NCBI RefSeq assembly: GCF_018294505.1 | Contig: NC_057808.1 | Coordinates: 227,537,780-227,601,779, forward strand | Length of the DNA stretch: 64,000 nt | Source of the DNA: Triticum aestivum | Lineage: Eukaryota; Streptophyta; Magnoliopsida; Poales; Poaceae | Reading direction: 5' to 3' | In this document: positions 33,553 through 45,635 of the stretch, piece by piece | Position numbering within the stretch: position 1 is the first letter of the stretch | Layout of the letters: every line of letters begins with the position of its first letter | Notes under the pieces: model-generated | The model's database searches: none | The model's input: the letters and a program-made list of their open reading frames with translations, nothing else | What the model was told of the DNA's origin: nothing | Made by a program: the position numbers and the translations under genes

Positions 33553-34944
33553 TGATACGTCTCCGTCGTATCTACTTTTCCAAACACTTTTTCCCTTGTT
33601 TTGGACTCTAACTTGCATGATTTGAATCGAACTAACCCGGACTGACGCTGTTTTCAGCAGACTTTCCATGGTGTTATTTATGTGCAGAAACAAAAGTTCT
33701 CGGGATGACCTGAAACTCCATGGAACATCTATTTGGAAAATTAGAAAAATACTAGAAGAAAAATCCACGTCAGGGGGCCCACACCCTATCCACGAGGGTG
33801 GGGGACGCGCCTACCCCCCTAGGGCGCCCCCTACCTCACGGGCCCCCTGACGCTCCACCGACCTCAACTCCAACTCCATATATTCACTTTCGGGGACAAA
33901 AAATCAGAGAGAAGGATTCATCGCGTTTTACAATACGGAGCCGCCGCCAAGCCCTAAAACCTCTCGGGAGGGCTGATCTGGAGTCCGTTCGGGGCTCCGG
34001 AGAGAGGGATTCGTCGCCGTCGTCATCATCAACCATACTCCATCACCAATTTCATGATGCTCACCGCCGTGCGTGAGTAATTCCATCGTAGGCTTGCTGG
34101 ACGGTGATGGGTTGGATGAGATCTATCATGTAATCGAGTTAGTTTTGTTAGGGTTTGGTCCCTAGTATCCACTATGTTCTGAGATTGATGTTGCTATGAC
34201 TTTGCTCTTCTTAATGCTTGTCACTAGGGCCCAAGTGCCATGATTTCAGATCTGAACCTATGTTTTCTTGAATATATGTGAGTTCTTGATCCTATCTTGC
34301 AAGTCTATAGTCACCTACTATGTGTTATGATCCGGCAACCCCGAAGTGACAATAATCAGGACCACTCCCGGTGATGACCATAGTTTGAGGAGTTCATGTA
34401 TTCTTAATGCTTTGGTCCGGTACTCTATGAAAAGGAGGCCTTAATATCCCTTAGTTTCCGCTAGGACCCCGCTGCCACGGGAGGGTAGGACAAAAGATGG
34501 CATGCAAGTTCTTTTCCATAAGCACGTATGACTATATTCGGAATACATGCCTACATTACATTGATGAATTGGAGCTAGTTCTGTGTCACCCTATGTTATG
34601 ATTGTTACATGATGAACCGCATGCGGCATAATTCTCCATCACCGATCCAATGCCTACGAGCTTTTCACATATTGTTCTTCGCGTATTTACTTTTCTGTTG
34701 CTACTGTTACAACCACTACAAAACCCAAAAATATTACTTTTGCTACCGTTACCACTACTATCATATTACTTTGCTACTAAATACTTTGCTGCAGATACTA
34801 AGTTATCCAGGTGTGGTTGAATTGACAACTCAACTGCTAATACTTGAGTATATTCTTTGGCTCCCCTTGCGTCGAATCAATAAATTTGGGTTGAATAATC
34901 TACCCTCGAAAACTGTTGCGATCCCCTATACTTGTGGGTTATCA
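33553..34944 (+). repeat. Family A 5' LTR
   Basis: 1392 bp, TGATACGTCTCC start and GGGTTATCA end. It aligns almost throughout with the 3' LTR, with small indels such as near 34395-34410. Confidence 0.93.
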
Positions 34945-34955
34945 AGACTACTTTC

Positions 34956-34973
34956 TGGCGCCGTTGCCGGGGA
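34956..34973 (+). other. Primer binding site, tRNA-Asp
   Basis: TGGCGCCGTTGCCGGGGA, 11 bases after the 5' LTR; complementary to the tRNA-Asp 3' end. Confidence 0.88.
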
Positions 34974-35022
34974 GCATAGCTCTATTCTTTGAGTCACTTG
35001 GGATTTATATCTGCTGGTCACT

Positions 35023-37008
35023 ATGAAGAACTTGAAAGACGCTAAGACCACAATTTATCCCTCAACTACGAGGGGATGTAAGGAACTGCCATCTGGCTCT
35101 GCACTTGATTCACCTTCTGTTTTGAGTAAGCTTGCGACACCTAAACCTGCTTCTGCTATTAATTCTGATATGTCGCATGTTATTGATGATGCCACTTCTG
35201 CTATGCATGATACTTATGATGAAACTACTAGTATGCTTGATACTACTGTGCCAATTGGTGAATTTCTTGATGAACAACTTGCTAGGGTTAGAGAGAATGA
35301 AATTATTGAAACTGATAATATTGATGAAAGTGATGATGAAGACTCTCCCCCTAATAACTATGAATTGCCTGTTGTTCCTGAGGGCTATGTTCTGGAAAAA
35401 GAAGCTGCTAGAGCTATTTTATCTTGCAACGATTGATACGAGCTCAAGAGGTTATTAGCTAAATGGAAGCAGCAATCTCTTAATGCTAGAATGAAACCTG
35501 ACCCTGCTTTTCCTACTTCACCTATCTGTGTTACTGATAAGGATTATGAATTCTCTATTGATCGTGATATAATTACTTTGGTTGAATCTGATCCTTTTCA
35601 TGGCTTTGAATCTGAAACTGTTGTGGCACATCTTACTAAATTAAATGATATAGCCACCCTGTTCACTAATGATGAGAGAACCCGCTACCTTTATATCCTT
35701 AAAATATTTACGTTGTCATTAAAGGGTGATGCTAAGATATGGTTTAATTCTCTTGATCCTGGTTGTGTGCGTAGTCCCCAGGATATGATTTATTACTTCT
35801 CTGCTAAATATTTCCCTGCTCATAAGAAACAAGTTGCTTTAAGGGAAATATATAACTTTGTGCAAATTGAAGAAGAGAGTCTCCCACAAGCTTGGGGGAG
35901 GCTTCTCCAATTACTTAATGCTTTGCCTGATCATCCTCTTAAGAAAAATGAAATACTTGATATCTTTTATAATGGACTAACCGATGCTTCCAGAGATTAC
36001 CTGGATAGTTGTGCTGGTTCTGTTTTCAAGGAAAGAACACCGGATGAAGCTGAAATTCAATTGAATAATATGTTCACAAATGAAAATAATCGGACACTTC
36101 CTGAGCCAGCTCCTGAGCCTATTCCTGAGCCTATTCCTAAACCAACTCCGAAGAAGAGAGGTGTTCCATTTCTCAGTCCTGAAGATATGCAAGAGGCAAA
36201 GAAATCTATGAAAGAAAAAGGTATTAAAGCTGAAGATGTTAAGAATTTACCTCCTATTGAAGAAATACATGGTCTTAATTTACCGCCTGTTGAAGAAACA
36301 TATGATCTTAATCCTTCACCTATTGAAGAACATCATGGTCTTGATAACTCGACACAGGTAGTAAAGGTAAATTCTCTCTATAGATACGATAAAGCTGAAA
36401 TCCCTCCTACTAAGTTTGTTAGCCAATGTTTGGATGAGTTTGACAATTTTATTGTTAAACAAGAAAACTTCAATGCTTATTTTGGTAGACAATTAAAACA
36501 AAATTCTTATATGATTGAACACTTGGGTGATTATATGTCTAGAGTTAAAGGTGAACTTAAACTCATTACTAAACATGCTTCTATGGTTATCACTCAAGTA
36601 GAAGAAGTACTTAAAGCTCAAAATGATTTGCTCAATGAAATGAATAGTAAGAAAAATGACTATGCTGTTAGACTGGCTACTAGAACTGGTAGAATGACTC
36701 AGGAACATTTGTATCCTGAAGGCCACCCTAAGAGAATTGAGCAAGATTCTCAGAGAAATAATATTGATGCACCTAGTCCTTCTAAAAGGAAGAAAAAGAA
36801 AAATGATAGGACTTTGCATGCTTCTAGTAAACCTATTGCTGAAACACCTGAGAATCCAAATGATATCTCTATTTCTGATGCTGAAACACAATCTGGTAAT
36901 GAATATGAGCCTAATGAAAATGCTATTGATGATGTTCATGATGATGCTCAACCTAGTAATGATAATGATATAGAAATTGAACCTGCTGTTGATCTTGATA
37001 ACCCATAA
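35023..37008 (+). pseudogene. Family A gag, one internal TGA
   Basis: A single frame from ATG 35023 to TAA 37006-37008, broken only by TGA at 35434-35436. The minus-strand copy has Arg at this place, so CGA to TGA decay is likely. N-terminal acidic region, capsid core (FVQIEEESLPQAWGRLLQLL near 35860-35920), a Pro/Glu repeat (EPIPEPIPKPTP, near 36115), IEEIHGLNLPPVEE-type repeats (36250-36340), then a coiled-coil-like stretch and an Asn/Asp-rich end. I see no zinc knuckle. Confidence 0.85.
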
Positions 37009-37716
37009 CCAGAGAATCAACGTTATGATAAGAGAGACTTTGTTGCTAGGAATCATGGTAAAGAAAGGGAGCCATGGGTTCAGAAACCCATGCCTTTTCC
37101 TCCCAAACCATCCAAGAAAAAGGATGATGAGGATTTTGAGCGCTTTGCTGAAATGATTAGACCTATCTTTTTGCGTATGAGATTAACTGATATGCTCAAA
37201 ATGAATCCTTATGCTAAGTATATGAAAGAAATTGTTACTAATAAAAGAAAGATACTGGAAGCTGAAATTTCCACCATGCTTGCTAATTACACTTTTAAGG
37301 GTGGAATACCTAAGAAACTTGGAGATTCAGGAGTACCAACTATACCATGCTCCATTAATAGAAACTATGTTAAAACTGCTTTATGTGATCTTGGAGCCGG
37401 TGTTAGTGTTATGCCTCTCTCTTTATATCGTAGACTTGATTTGAATAAGTTGACACCTACTGAAATATCTTTGCAAATGGCTGATAAATCAACTGCTATA
37501 CCTGTCGGTATTTGTGAGGATGTGCCTGTTGTGGTTGCAAACGTTACTATTTTAACAGACTTTGTTATTCTTGATATTCCCGAGGACGATAGTATGTCTA
37601 TTATTCTTGGAAGACCTTTTTTGAATACTGCAGGGGCTGTTATTGATTGCAACAAAGGCAATGTCACTTTTCATGTTAATGGTAATGAGCATACGGTACA
37701 CTTTCCGAGGAAATAA
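37009..37716 (+). CDS. Family A aspartic protease
   Basis: In the same frame as gag, directly after its TAA. The first in-frame ATG is 37090 (208 aa to TAA at 37714). ALCDLGAGVSVMP at about 37378-37416 is the catalytic DTG-type box (here DLGA), and IILGRPFL near 37600 is the flap/hydrophobic-Gly segment. It would cut the gag precursor. Whether it is made by read-through of the TAA or from a separate start cannot be told. Confidence 0.75.
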   Translation, partial: PENQRYDKRDFVARNHGKEREPWVQKPMPFPPKPSKKKDDEDFERFAEMIRPIFLRMRLTDMLKMNPYAKYMKEIVTNKRKILEAEISTMLANYTFKGGIPKKLGDSGVPTIPCSINRNYVKTALCDLGAGVSVMPLSLYRRLDLNKLTPTEISLQMADKSTAIPVGICEDVPVVVANVTILTDFVILDIPEDDSMSIILGRPFLNTAGAVIDCNKGNVTFHVNGNEHTVHFPRK

Positions 37717-38648
37717 CCTCAGGTCCACACTATCAATTCTATTGGAAAAATTCCATCGATTATTTTTGGAGGTTTTGAATTTCCTCTACCTACTGTCAAG
37801 AAGAAATATGATATTCTTATTATAGGGGATGTGCATATCCCCGTTGAGGTAACATAGTGTTATTCGAAATTTCTCCGGTTCCATGTTATTCGGAATGAGT
37901 TTGTTAACAAGACCTGATCAACCTTGTTAGTGGATTCCTTTTGATGAGCATGAGATGGATGAAACTAGAAGGCACAACCTTCTGTACACTCTCTCTACTT
38001 TCTGTTATTTAGTTGAAATAAAGTAAAAATAGTATTTTTTCTGTCTGTTTTCTGATTTATCCGTGCAATATAAAAATGCCCCTAAAATAAAAGTTCTCCA
38101 AATGCCCTGAAAATGGATATATGATTTTTTCTGGAATATTTGAGAATATCTGGCACTGAGAACACAGCAGGAGGGCCAAGCACCAGGCCATGAGGGTTGA
38201 GGGCGCGCCCTACCCCCCAGGGCACGCCCCCTGCCTCGTGGGCCCATGGTGGCCCCCCTCCACTTATTCATGCACCCACACACTTCTTCTTCCTCCCACA
38301 AACACCAATATCCAGCTCAAGCACGAGTTCTAGCACATTTTGCTGCGATTTTCGATCTCCTTGCTCAAAGCACCTTCACCAAACTGCTTGGGGGGATTGT
38401 TCCTTGGTATGTGACTCCTCTAGTGGTCCAATTAGTTTTTGTTCTAGTGCTTTATTCATTGCAAATTTGTGCTGCCTAGGTGACCATGTTCTTGAGCTTG
38501 CATGTCAAATTTATATGGTTCCAAGTAGTTCTAATGCTTGATATAGGCTCTAGTCACTTGTAGGAGTAGTTGCTATCAATTTTGTTGAGCTTGGTTCACT
38601 TTTATTTGAAGTTACTAAAAATTTCAGAAATTTTTCAGAGGAAGAAAT
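37717..38648 (+). other. Spacer where RT and integrase would be expected
   Basis: 932 bp with only short frames. The protease frame carries on as a weak remnant to about 37857. No RT, RNase H or integrase motif in any frame. Confidence 0.7.
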
Positions 38649-39672
38649 ATGCTTAGGAAAATATTCCAAGGCGGTTCTTCAAGGAAGCAAGGACCCAGGC
38701 TTGCAATGCGTGATGCTGACGATGAGCCACCAAGGGACGCTCCAGTGCGGCCTTGTGAATGGCCTTCAGAGAACTTTATGGACGAGCGGGAATCAAGGAA
38801 GAATTTAACGCATATTTGCGTAACGCTGATCTTGTGAGCTTCGAGGCAGAAAAGTGCAGCCAATACCACTATCTCACTAGTTCCTTTGTGAGGAGGTTTG
38901 AATTTTCATCTTCACGTAATTCTCCAACGGTCCTGTTTGATCTTTATGAAAAATCTTATACCATGGACTTAGAGGATTTTACTACTGCTTGCAAACTTCC
39001 ACAATGGGGTAGTGCTAGTGATCCCCGCAAATCTGAATTTAGAAATTTTCTTGCTAGTATAACTGTGGGGGAATCTAGAGATATAGCACAAGCTACCATA
39101 GGGAGCATTCATTTTCCTGCTATACATTATTTTGCTCTCTTCATAGGTAGGTGCATAAATGGTAAAGATGAACCATGTCATATGTGTGTCCCTGACCTTA
39201 GTATTCTTAGGAGTGCTGTGTTGGGAGACAAATCTTATAATTTGGGAGCCATTGTTGCACGTAGGTTGCATCATAATAGATTTAATGGAGATATCTTTGG
39301 AGGAATTTATGCAACCCGCTTAGCTGATTTTCTTGGTGTGGACATTCGTGAGGATGATATTGAGTTGCTCCTACTTATTTAGACTATAATGCTATGGTCC
39401 ACCACCAGTTTGTCGAGAGGAATGAATCACCTCTCCGGTATCGCTTAATCTTTGACAGACGTCGTGCTGTCCGTATTACTCTCCCTGTTCCTGCCTTATT
39501 TGATTATCAGGCAAAAGGAATATATGTTATTACCAGAGAGGAGGCAGATGAGTACGAGAGGAGGGCGGAGGCAGCTCGCCGCCACGCTGCAGCCCAAGAG
39601 GCAATAACTGCTGCATCGCAGTACGACCCCAGCTACAACTATGGATATCCGCCAGGCCATCCGTGGCAATGA
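38649..39672 (+). pseudogene. Extra downstream gene of family A ('plant transposon protein'-like), two frameshifts
   Basis: One gene over three frames. ATG 38649 opens the first (MLRKIFQGGSS..PCEWPSENFMDE). A one-base loss near 38790 shifts into the long middle frame (to about 39370, with YEKSYTMDLEDFTTACKLPQ). A second shift leads to the end (MVHHQFVERNESPLRYRLIF, Ala/Arg-rich, ending YGYPPGHPWQ, TGA at 39670). It resembles the 'putative plant transposon protein' often annotated in grass gypsy elements. Function unknown. It sits between protease and 3' LTR on the coding strand. Confidence 0.75.
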
Positions 39673-41611
39673 ACCAACTTAGGCCAAAAGCCTAAGCTTG
39701 GGGGAGTACGTATTTCCCACCGACATTACATTTATGTTCACACACACTCATTGCTAGATGTCGGTGCTCATACTTTTTAGTGTAATATCCATGCTAGTTT
39801 ATTTTCCTTTTCTTGCTGTAGTAGTAATAATGAAAAAGAAAATCCCAAAAAGATTTCCCGTTCTTCTTTTTGCTTGTTGGGAGCTTTCCCGTGTAAATAG
39901 TTTTTATTTCTTTTCTTTGGGGGTCGATAGGAGAAGACCATGATTAAATTGTTGAAGTGGTTCTTATATGCATTATTGTTGATTTAACCAAGAGCCCATA
40001 TTGCCTTGTCTTCTCCTATTTATTAAATGCTCGCAGATTCCAGCTTAGTCCAATGCACGTGCACTCTTATTATTTTCACTTCGTTCGGTCGTGCAAGTGA
40101 AAGGCAATTATGACGATATATGATGGACTGACTGGGATGAGAAAAGCTGGTATGAACTTGACCTCTCTTGTTTTTGTAAATATGATTAGTTCATCATTCC
40201 TGATTCAGCCAATTATGAATAAACATGTTTGCAATGACAATTAGAGATCATAGTTGCTCGTGCCATGCTTGATTAGCTATGAGTTATAATGGTTTACCTT
40301 GCGTGCCAACATGCTATTAAAATGGTTGTGATGTGGTATAGTGGGGTGGTATCCTCCTTTGAATGATTTAAGTGACTCGACTTGGCACATGTTCACACAT
40401 GTAGTTGAAACAAATCAACATAGCCTTCACGATATTTATGTTCATGGTGGATTATATCCTACTCATGCTTGTACTCAATGTTTATTAATTTTAATGCATG
40501 TTCATGACTGTTGTCGCTCTCTAGTTGGTCGCTTCCCTGCCTTTTGCTAGCCTTCACTTGTACTAAGCGGGAATACTGCTTGTGCATCCAATCCCTTAAA
40601 CCCCAAAGTTATTCCATATGAGTCCACTATACCTTCCTATATGCGGTATCTACCTGCCGTTCCAAGTAAATTTGTATGTGCCAAACTCTAAACCTTCAAA
40701 TAAACATTCTATTTTGTATGCTCGAATAGCTCATGTATCAACTAGGGTTGTCCGTATCTTCCATGCTAGGTGGGTTATTCTCAAGAGGAGTGGACTTCGC
40801 TCCTCATTCACGAGATTCCGGGATGCCCAGTCCCATGCTTTATGCAAACTAAATCAAATTAATTGCAAACAAAACTCCCCCTGGGACTGTTGCTAGTTGG
40901 AGACACTCGTTGTTTCGAACAAGTCATGGATTGATGCTTGTTGGTGGAGGGGGAGTATAAACTTTACCATTCTATTTGGGAACCGCCTATAATGTGTGTA
41001 GCATGGAAGATATCGCCATCTCTTGGTTGTTATGTTGACAATGAAAGTATGCCGCTCAAAATATTATTTATCTCTATTTCAAAACCGAGCTCTGGCACCT
41101 CTACAAATCCCTGCTTCCCTCTGCGAAGGGCCTATCTATTTACTTTTATGTTGAGTCATCACCCTCTTATTAAAAAGCACTAGCTGGAGAGCGCAGCTGT
41201 CATTTGCATCCATTACTATTAATTTATATTGGGTATGACTATGACTGGATCTCTTGTACCATGAATTACAATGTTTAGTCAGTCCTTGATCTTTAAAGGT
41301 GCTCTGCATTTATGTTTTGCGGTCTCAGAAAGGGCTAGCGAGATACCATCTTATTATATCATATCATGATTGTTTTGAGAAAGTGTTGTTATCCGAGATT
41401 TATTATTATGGCTCGCTAGTTGATTATGCTATTGATATGAGTAAACATGAGACTTAAGAGTTATTGCAAATGTGGTTAGTCATAATCTTTGCTAAAAACT
41501 TGAATGATGGCTTTACATATTTACAACAACAACGGCAAACAAAGTTTGTAAAAGTTTTTCTTTATCACTTTCAGTTTATCAACTGAATTGCTTGAGGACA
41601 AGCAAAGGTTT
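39673..41611 (+). other. Non-coding 3' region of family A
   Basis: About 1.9 kb with no protein-like frame. It starts with a polypurine-like phrase, AAGCTTGGGGGAGTA (39693-39707), nearly the same as the true tract at 41612. Confidence 0.6.
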
Positions 41612-41625
41612 AAGCTTGGGGGAGT
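41612..41625 (+). other. Polypurine tract of family A
   Basis: AAGCTTGGGGGAGT directly before the 3' LTR. Confidence 0.85.
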
Positions 41626-43025
41626 TGATACGTCTCCGTCGTATCTACTTTTCCAAACACTTTTGCCCTTGTTTTGGACTCTAACTTGCATGATTTGAAT
41701 GGAACTAACCCGGACTGACGCTGTTTTCAGCAGACTTTCCATGGTGTTATTTATGTGCAGAAACAAAAGTTCTCGGAATGACCTGAAACTCCACGGAACA
41801 TCTATTTGGAAAATAAGTAAAATATTGGAAGAAAAATCCACGTCAGGGGGCCCACACCCTGTCCACGAGGGTGGGGGCGCGCCACCCCCCTAGGGCGTGC
41901 CCCCTACCTCATGGGCCCCCTGACGCTCCACCGACCTCAACTCCAACTCCATATATTCACTTTCGGGGAGAAAAAATTCAGAGAGAAGGATTCATCGCGT
42001 TTTACGATACGGAGCCGCCGCCAAGCCCTAAAACCTCTCGGGAGGGCTGATCTGGAGTCCGTTCGGGGCTTCGGAGAGGGGGATTCATCGTCTTCGTCAT
42101 CATCAACCATCCTCCATCACTAATTTCATGATGCTCACCGCCGTGCGTGAGTAATCATCGTAGGCTTGTTGGACGGTGATGGGTTGGATGAGATCTATCA
42201 TGTAATCGAGTTAGTTTTGTTAGGGTTTGATCCCTAGTATCCACTATGTTCTGAGATTGATGTTGCTATGACTTTGCTATGCTTAATGCTTGTCACTAGG
42301 GCCCGAGTGCCATGATTTCAGATCTGAACCTATTATGTTTTCATGAATATATGTGAGTTCTTGATCCTATCTTGCAAGTCTATAGTCACTTACTATGTGT
42401 TATGATCCGGCAACCCCGAAGTGACAATAAACGGGACCACTCCCGGTGATGACCATAGTTTGAGGAGTTCATGTATTCACTATGTGTTAATGTTTTGGTC
42501 TGGTACTCTATTAAAAGGAGGCTTAATATCCCTTAGTTTCCGCTAGGACCCCGCTACCACGGGAGGGTAGGACAAAAGATGTCATGCAAGTTCTTTTCCA
42601 TAAGCACGTATGACTATATTCGGAATACATGCCTACATTACATTGATGAATTGGAGCTAGTTCTGTGTCACCCTATGTTATGATTGTTACATGATGAACC
42701 GCATCCGGCATAATTCTCCATCACCGATCCAATGCCTACGAGCTTTTCACATATTGTTCTTCGCTTATTTACTTTTTCGTTGCTACTGTTACAACCACTA
42801 CAAAACCCAAAAATATTACTTTTGCTACCGTTACCACTACTATCATATTACTTTTCTACTAAATACTTTGCTGCAGATACTAACTTATCCAGGTGTGGTT
42901 GAATTGACAACTCAACTGCTAATACTTGAGAATATTCTTTGGCTCCCCTTGTGTCGAATCAATAAATTTGGGTTGAATACTCTACCCTCGAAAACTGTTG
43001 CGATCCCCTTAATTGTGGGTTATCA
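41626..43025 (+). repeat. Family A 3' LTR
   Basis: 1400 bp, partner of 33553-34944. Confidence 0.93.
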
Positions 43026-43030
43026 GCAGC

Positions 43031-43386
43031 ATGGAGACGTAGAGAGGATGCGGGCTGAAATGTGCATATCCCTCTCTCCGCTGTTACCGTTACTGCCTAG
43101 TCGGTCGTATGTGGCACAGACTCGTAATCCAAGGAAGAAGAGAAGAATGGATGGTACACCAAGGAGGAGTTCGAGGTTGGCCAAGCATGGGGCGTCCAAG
43201 CAGCAGCAAGTTCTCGTCTGTAAACTGTGTTTGGCGCATGAAGGGGAAGTCATCTCGGAGGATGCGCTAAAGATGTATGTGGAGCTGTTCTCTCGGCTAC
43301 TTTCGGACACACACATTGCTGCGGTATTGGCGTTGTTCGGTTGGGAGTCACCGGCTGTGCCCCTCGAGGGGGCGGCGGTGTGCTAA
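43031..43386 (+). pseudogene. LINE ORF1, C-terminal part
   Basis: Frame open across the insertion joint, ending TAA at 43384-43386. It contains RRSSRLAKHGAS and a terminal helix-like stretch (MYVELFSRLLSDTHIAAVLA) of the type found at the end of plant LINE ORF1. Confidence 0.65.
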
Positions 43387-43418
43387 CGGCCACGTCGGCG
43401 ACTTGGTAGGATATTGTT

Positions 43419-44550
43419 ATGAATACTCAACCATTGAGGATGATAGTGTGGAATGTTCGTGGGCTAAATGCACCTGCCCGGCGGAACACGGTTTACCAGG
43501 TGGTTACTGCAGCCAGTCCGGCCATAGTGTGTCTCCAAGAGACAAAGTTGCATGATATATCCGTGAATGTTGTACGACAATGCCTCGGTGCTAAATTCGA
43601 GAAGTTTTTCTATTTGCCTGAGTTGGGAACGCGTGGAGGTATTTTGGTGGCTTGGGATGCCACATTGGTTCACCTTTCTAACTCGCACCTTACCAATCAT
43701 ACGCTAACGACGCTAGACAAGTGTCCTGAGGATGAGCAACCTTGGTGGCTCACGTGTGTGTATGGCCCACAAGAGGAGACTGACAAGGTGGAGTTTCTGC
43801 AAGACTTGGTGGATATTAGAGACTTGCACGCATGTCCTTGGCTTGTGGCCGGGGACTTCAATCTCATCGCTTGTGAGGAGGATAAGAACAATGCCATGAT
43901 TAACCGCAGGATGATGGGAAGGTTTCGTTCAAAGCTTAATTCCCTCGAGCTTAAGGAGATATACTTGAATGGAAGAAGATACACGTGGTCAAATGAAAGG
44001 AGAGTTGCCACCTTGGAGAAAATCGATCACATGTTCGTGTCAAACGAGTGGGATGTGGCGTACCCAACATGCTTTCTCTCGGCCTTGGGTACGGCGATCT
44101 CCGACCACTGTTCGTTGGTGCTTGATATGAATGTCTCTATCAGTACGAAAAACCGTTTCAAGTTTGAATCATTTTAGACTAGAGCAGAAGGGTTTATGGA
44201 TGTGGTTAAACTAGCTTGGAGCTCAACACCTGATGCTTCAAATGACTATCTCATGCTTCAGAACAAGCTAAAAGCCACTGCGTTGAGCCTCCAAAGGTGG
44301 AGCGACCAGTGGATCGGGAATGTGAAGCTGCAAATAGCTATTGCCCTCGAGGTTATCAAGAAACTAGACACAGCCATAGAAGGAAGAGTTATATCCGAAG
44401 CTGAGAGGGAGCTGAGGAAATGCCTAAAGAAGAAGCTGCTTGGTTTGAGATCCTTGGAGAGGACTATTGCGAGGCAAAGGTCTCGACTACTGCAACTGCG
44501 CGAGGGGGACGGCAATACTAGGATTTTCCATCAACAGGCCAGACACCGGC
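43419..44550 (+). pseudogene. LINE ORF2: AP-endonuclease domain, truncated before RT
   Basis: ATG 43419. The endonuclease motifs are in order: WNVRGLN, QETK, VYGPQ, GDFNLI and SDHCSLVL, which hold the metal and catalytic residues of the APE fold. It nicks target DNA in target-primed reverse transcription. TAG at 44175-44177 replaces a Trp codon in FESFW; the frame then goes on through a basic, helical linker to GDGNTRIFHQQARHR and is cut at 44550. The reverse transcriptase is therefore lost, or lies beyond the window on the far side of the Tat-like element. Confidence 0.88.
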
Positions 44551-45098
44551 TGTCGTGGTTCTAAGACTGACAGTAGAATGGGGGTAGGTATGAGGAGGCA
44601 AGATCCTAGCTATGGTGAAGTTGGACACACAAGATTTACGAGTTCAGGCCCTTCACGGGGGAAGTGACAGCCCTACGTCTCGGTGCTCGGGAGCATGGTC
44701 GACTGGATTATGTGTGGAGTTATAGGGGGTGCGAACCCTTGTCCCTGAGGAGGGGGGTGGCTTATATAGAGTTTGCCAGACCCCTCCAGCCCTCAGTTAC
44801 ATAGGGTTTAAGGTACATAAAGATAGGGCGTTACTGGTAATGCCAGCAATATAGATACATGAATGACCATTAAGTATACAGAGTAAATGCCCGACCGTTG
44901 CTGTACAGAGTGACTTTAGATCTTCTGGTCGTCGAGTGACTATTGCTATGGTCGAGTGGAATTGAATCTTCCGAGTGGAATGCTTCTGGTCGAGTGGGTG
45001 ATGTTATCCCTTGAATGCTTCTGACTTTTTGGGTAATGTCCTTGGGGAGGGTGTCTAGGTCAGGCCTATGACCCTACCCTAGGTACATGTCGCCATCA
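44551..45098 (-). repeat. Tat-like 3' LTR
   Basis: 548 bp, TG..CA ended on both strands. The plus strand contains GGCTTATATAGAG (about 44760) and repeated GGTCGAGTGG phrases (44930-45000). Its partner is outside the window, so the LTR call rests on its ends and on the adjoining purine tract. Confidence 0.55.
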
Positions 45099-45510
45099 TT
45101 AGCCCCCGAATGGTTCAGGGTTCGAGTGGAAAAAGGAGTTGAAGTCGGTTCCGATTCAGTTACACGCTGCGAAAGCATTTTCCTTGGACTGATGAACATC
45201 GTGACAATTTTGACTTCATTTTCAGTTGCCTTGTTCCATTCCAAAATAGTCGAGTGAACGTTGTCGATAAGCTTCGAATGTTGATATGGAAGAAAAATCT
45301 TCGGTGCGATTGTCTGCTGCTCCCGGATCTTGCGGGATTTGAAATTTTGGGAAGCACGTGGGACGGAGGAGGCCGCAGTAATCGGGATGGATTAGGCAGG
45401 GGCGCCTCGATCTCCGTGCCACCTTTTTCGTCACATACCAAGCGAGCGACAGTTGCGGGATTTGACAGGATTGCCCGGGCCCAGCAGTCAGTCACTCGGA
45501 AATGACTCCA

Positions 45511-45517
45511 TATAAGG
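45511..45517 (+). promoter_or_regulatory. TATA box of the antisense gene
   Basis: TATAAGG in ACTCCATATAAGGCG, 125 bases ahead of the ATG at 45636, with a C/T-rich leader between. Confidence 0.55.
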
Positions 45518-45635
45518 CGTTGGGTTGGGGAATTTTGCACAGTGCACCCCAATTTCTCCTTCTTCCTCCTCTGCTTCTCCACCGCTACCGCTTCTGCTCT
45601 CGACGTCGCCCCCCGCCTCTGCGCCTCTTGCTGTA

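Larger units (their letters stand above)
33553..43025 (+). mobile_element. Family A gypsy element, complete, gag-protease only
   Basis: Paired LTRs (33553-34944 and 41626-43025), tRNA-Asp primer site, gag, protease, one extra gene and a polypurine tract. The 5-bp duplication GCAGC is perfect at 33548-33552 and 43026-43030. No reverse transcriptase, RNase H or integrase is present between protease (ends 37716) and the extra gene (from 38649). The element must have used enzymes from a partner. It lies inside the LINE. Confidence 0.93.
43031..44550 (+). mobile_element. L1-like LINE, second part
   Basis: Continues the LINE after the family A insertion: end of ORF1, then the endonuclease half of ORF2. 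It is cut at 44550 by the Tat-like LTR, so no reverse transcriptase domain is present in the window. Confidence 0.85.

Noticed and set aside
36493..37056. 187-aa minus-strand hydrophobic frame opposite family A gag
   Set aside because: Mirror of a well-supported gag frame rich in GAT/AAT codons, which read as Ile/Ser on the other strand.
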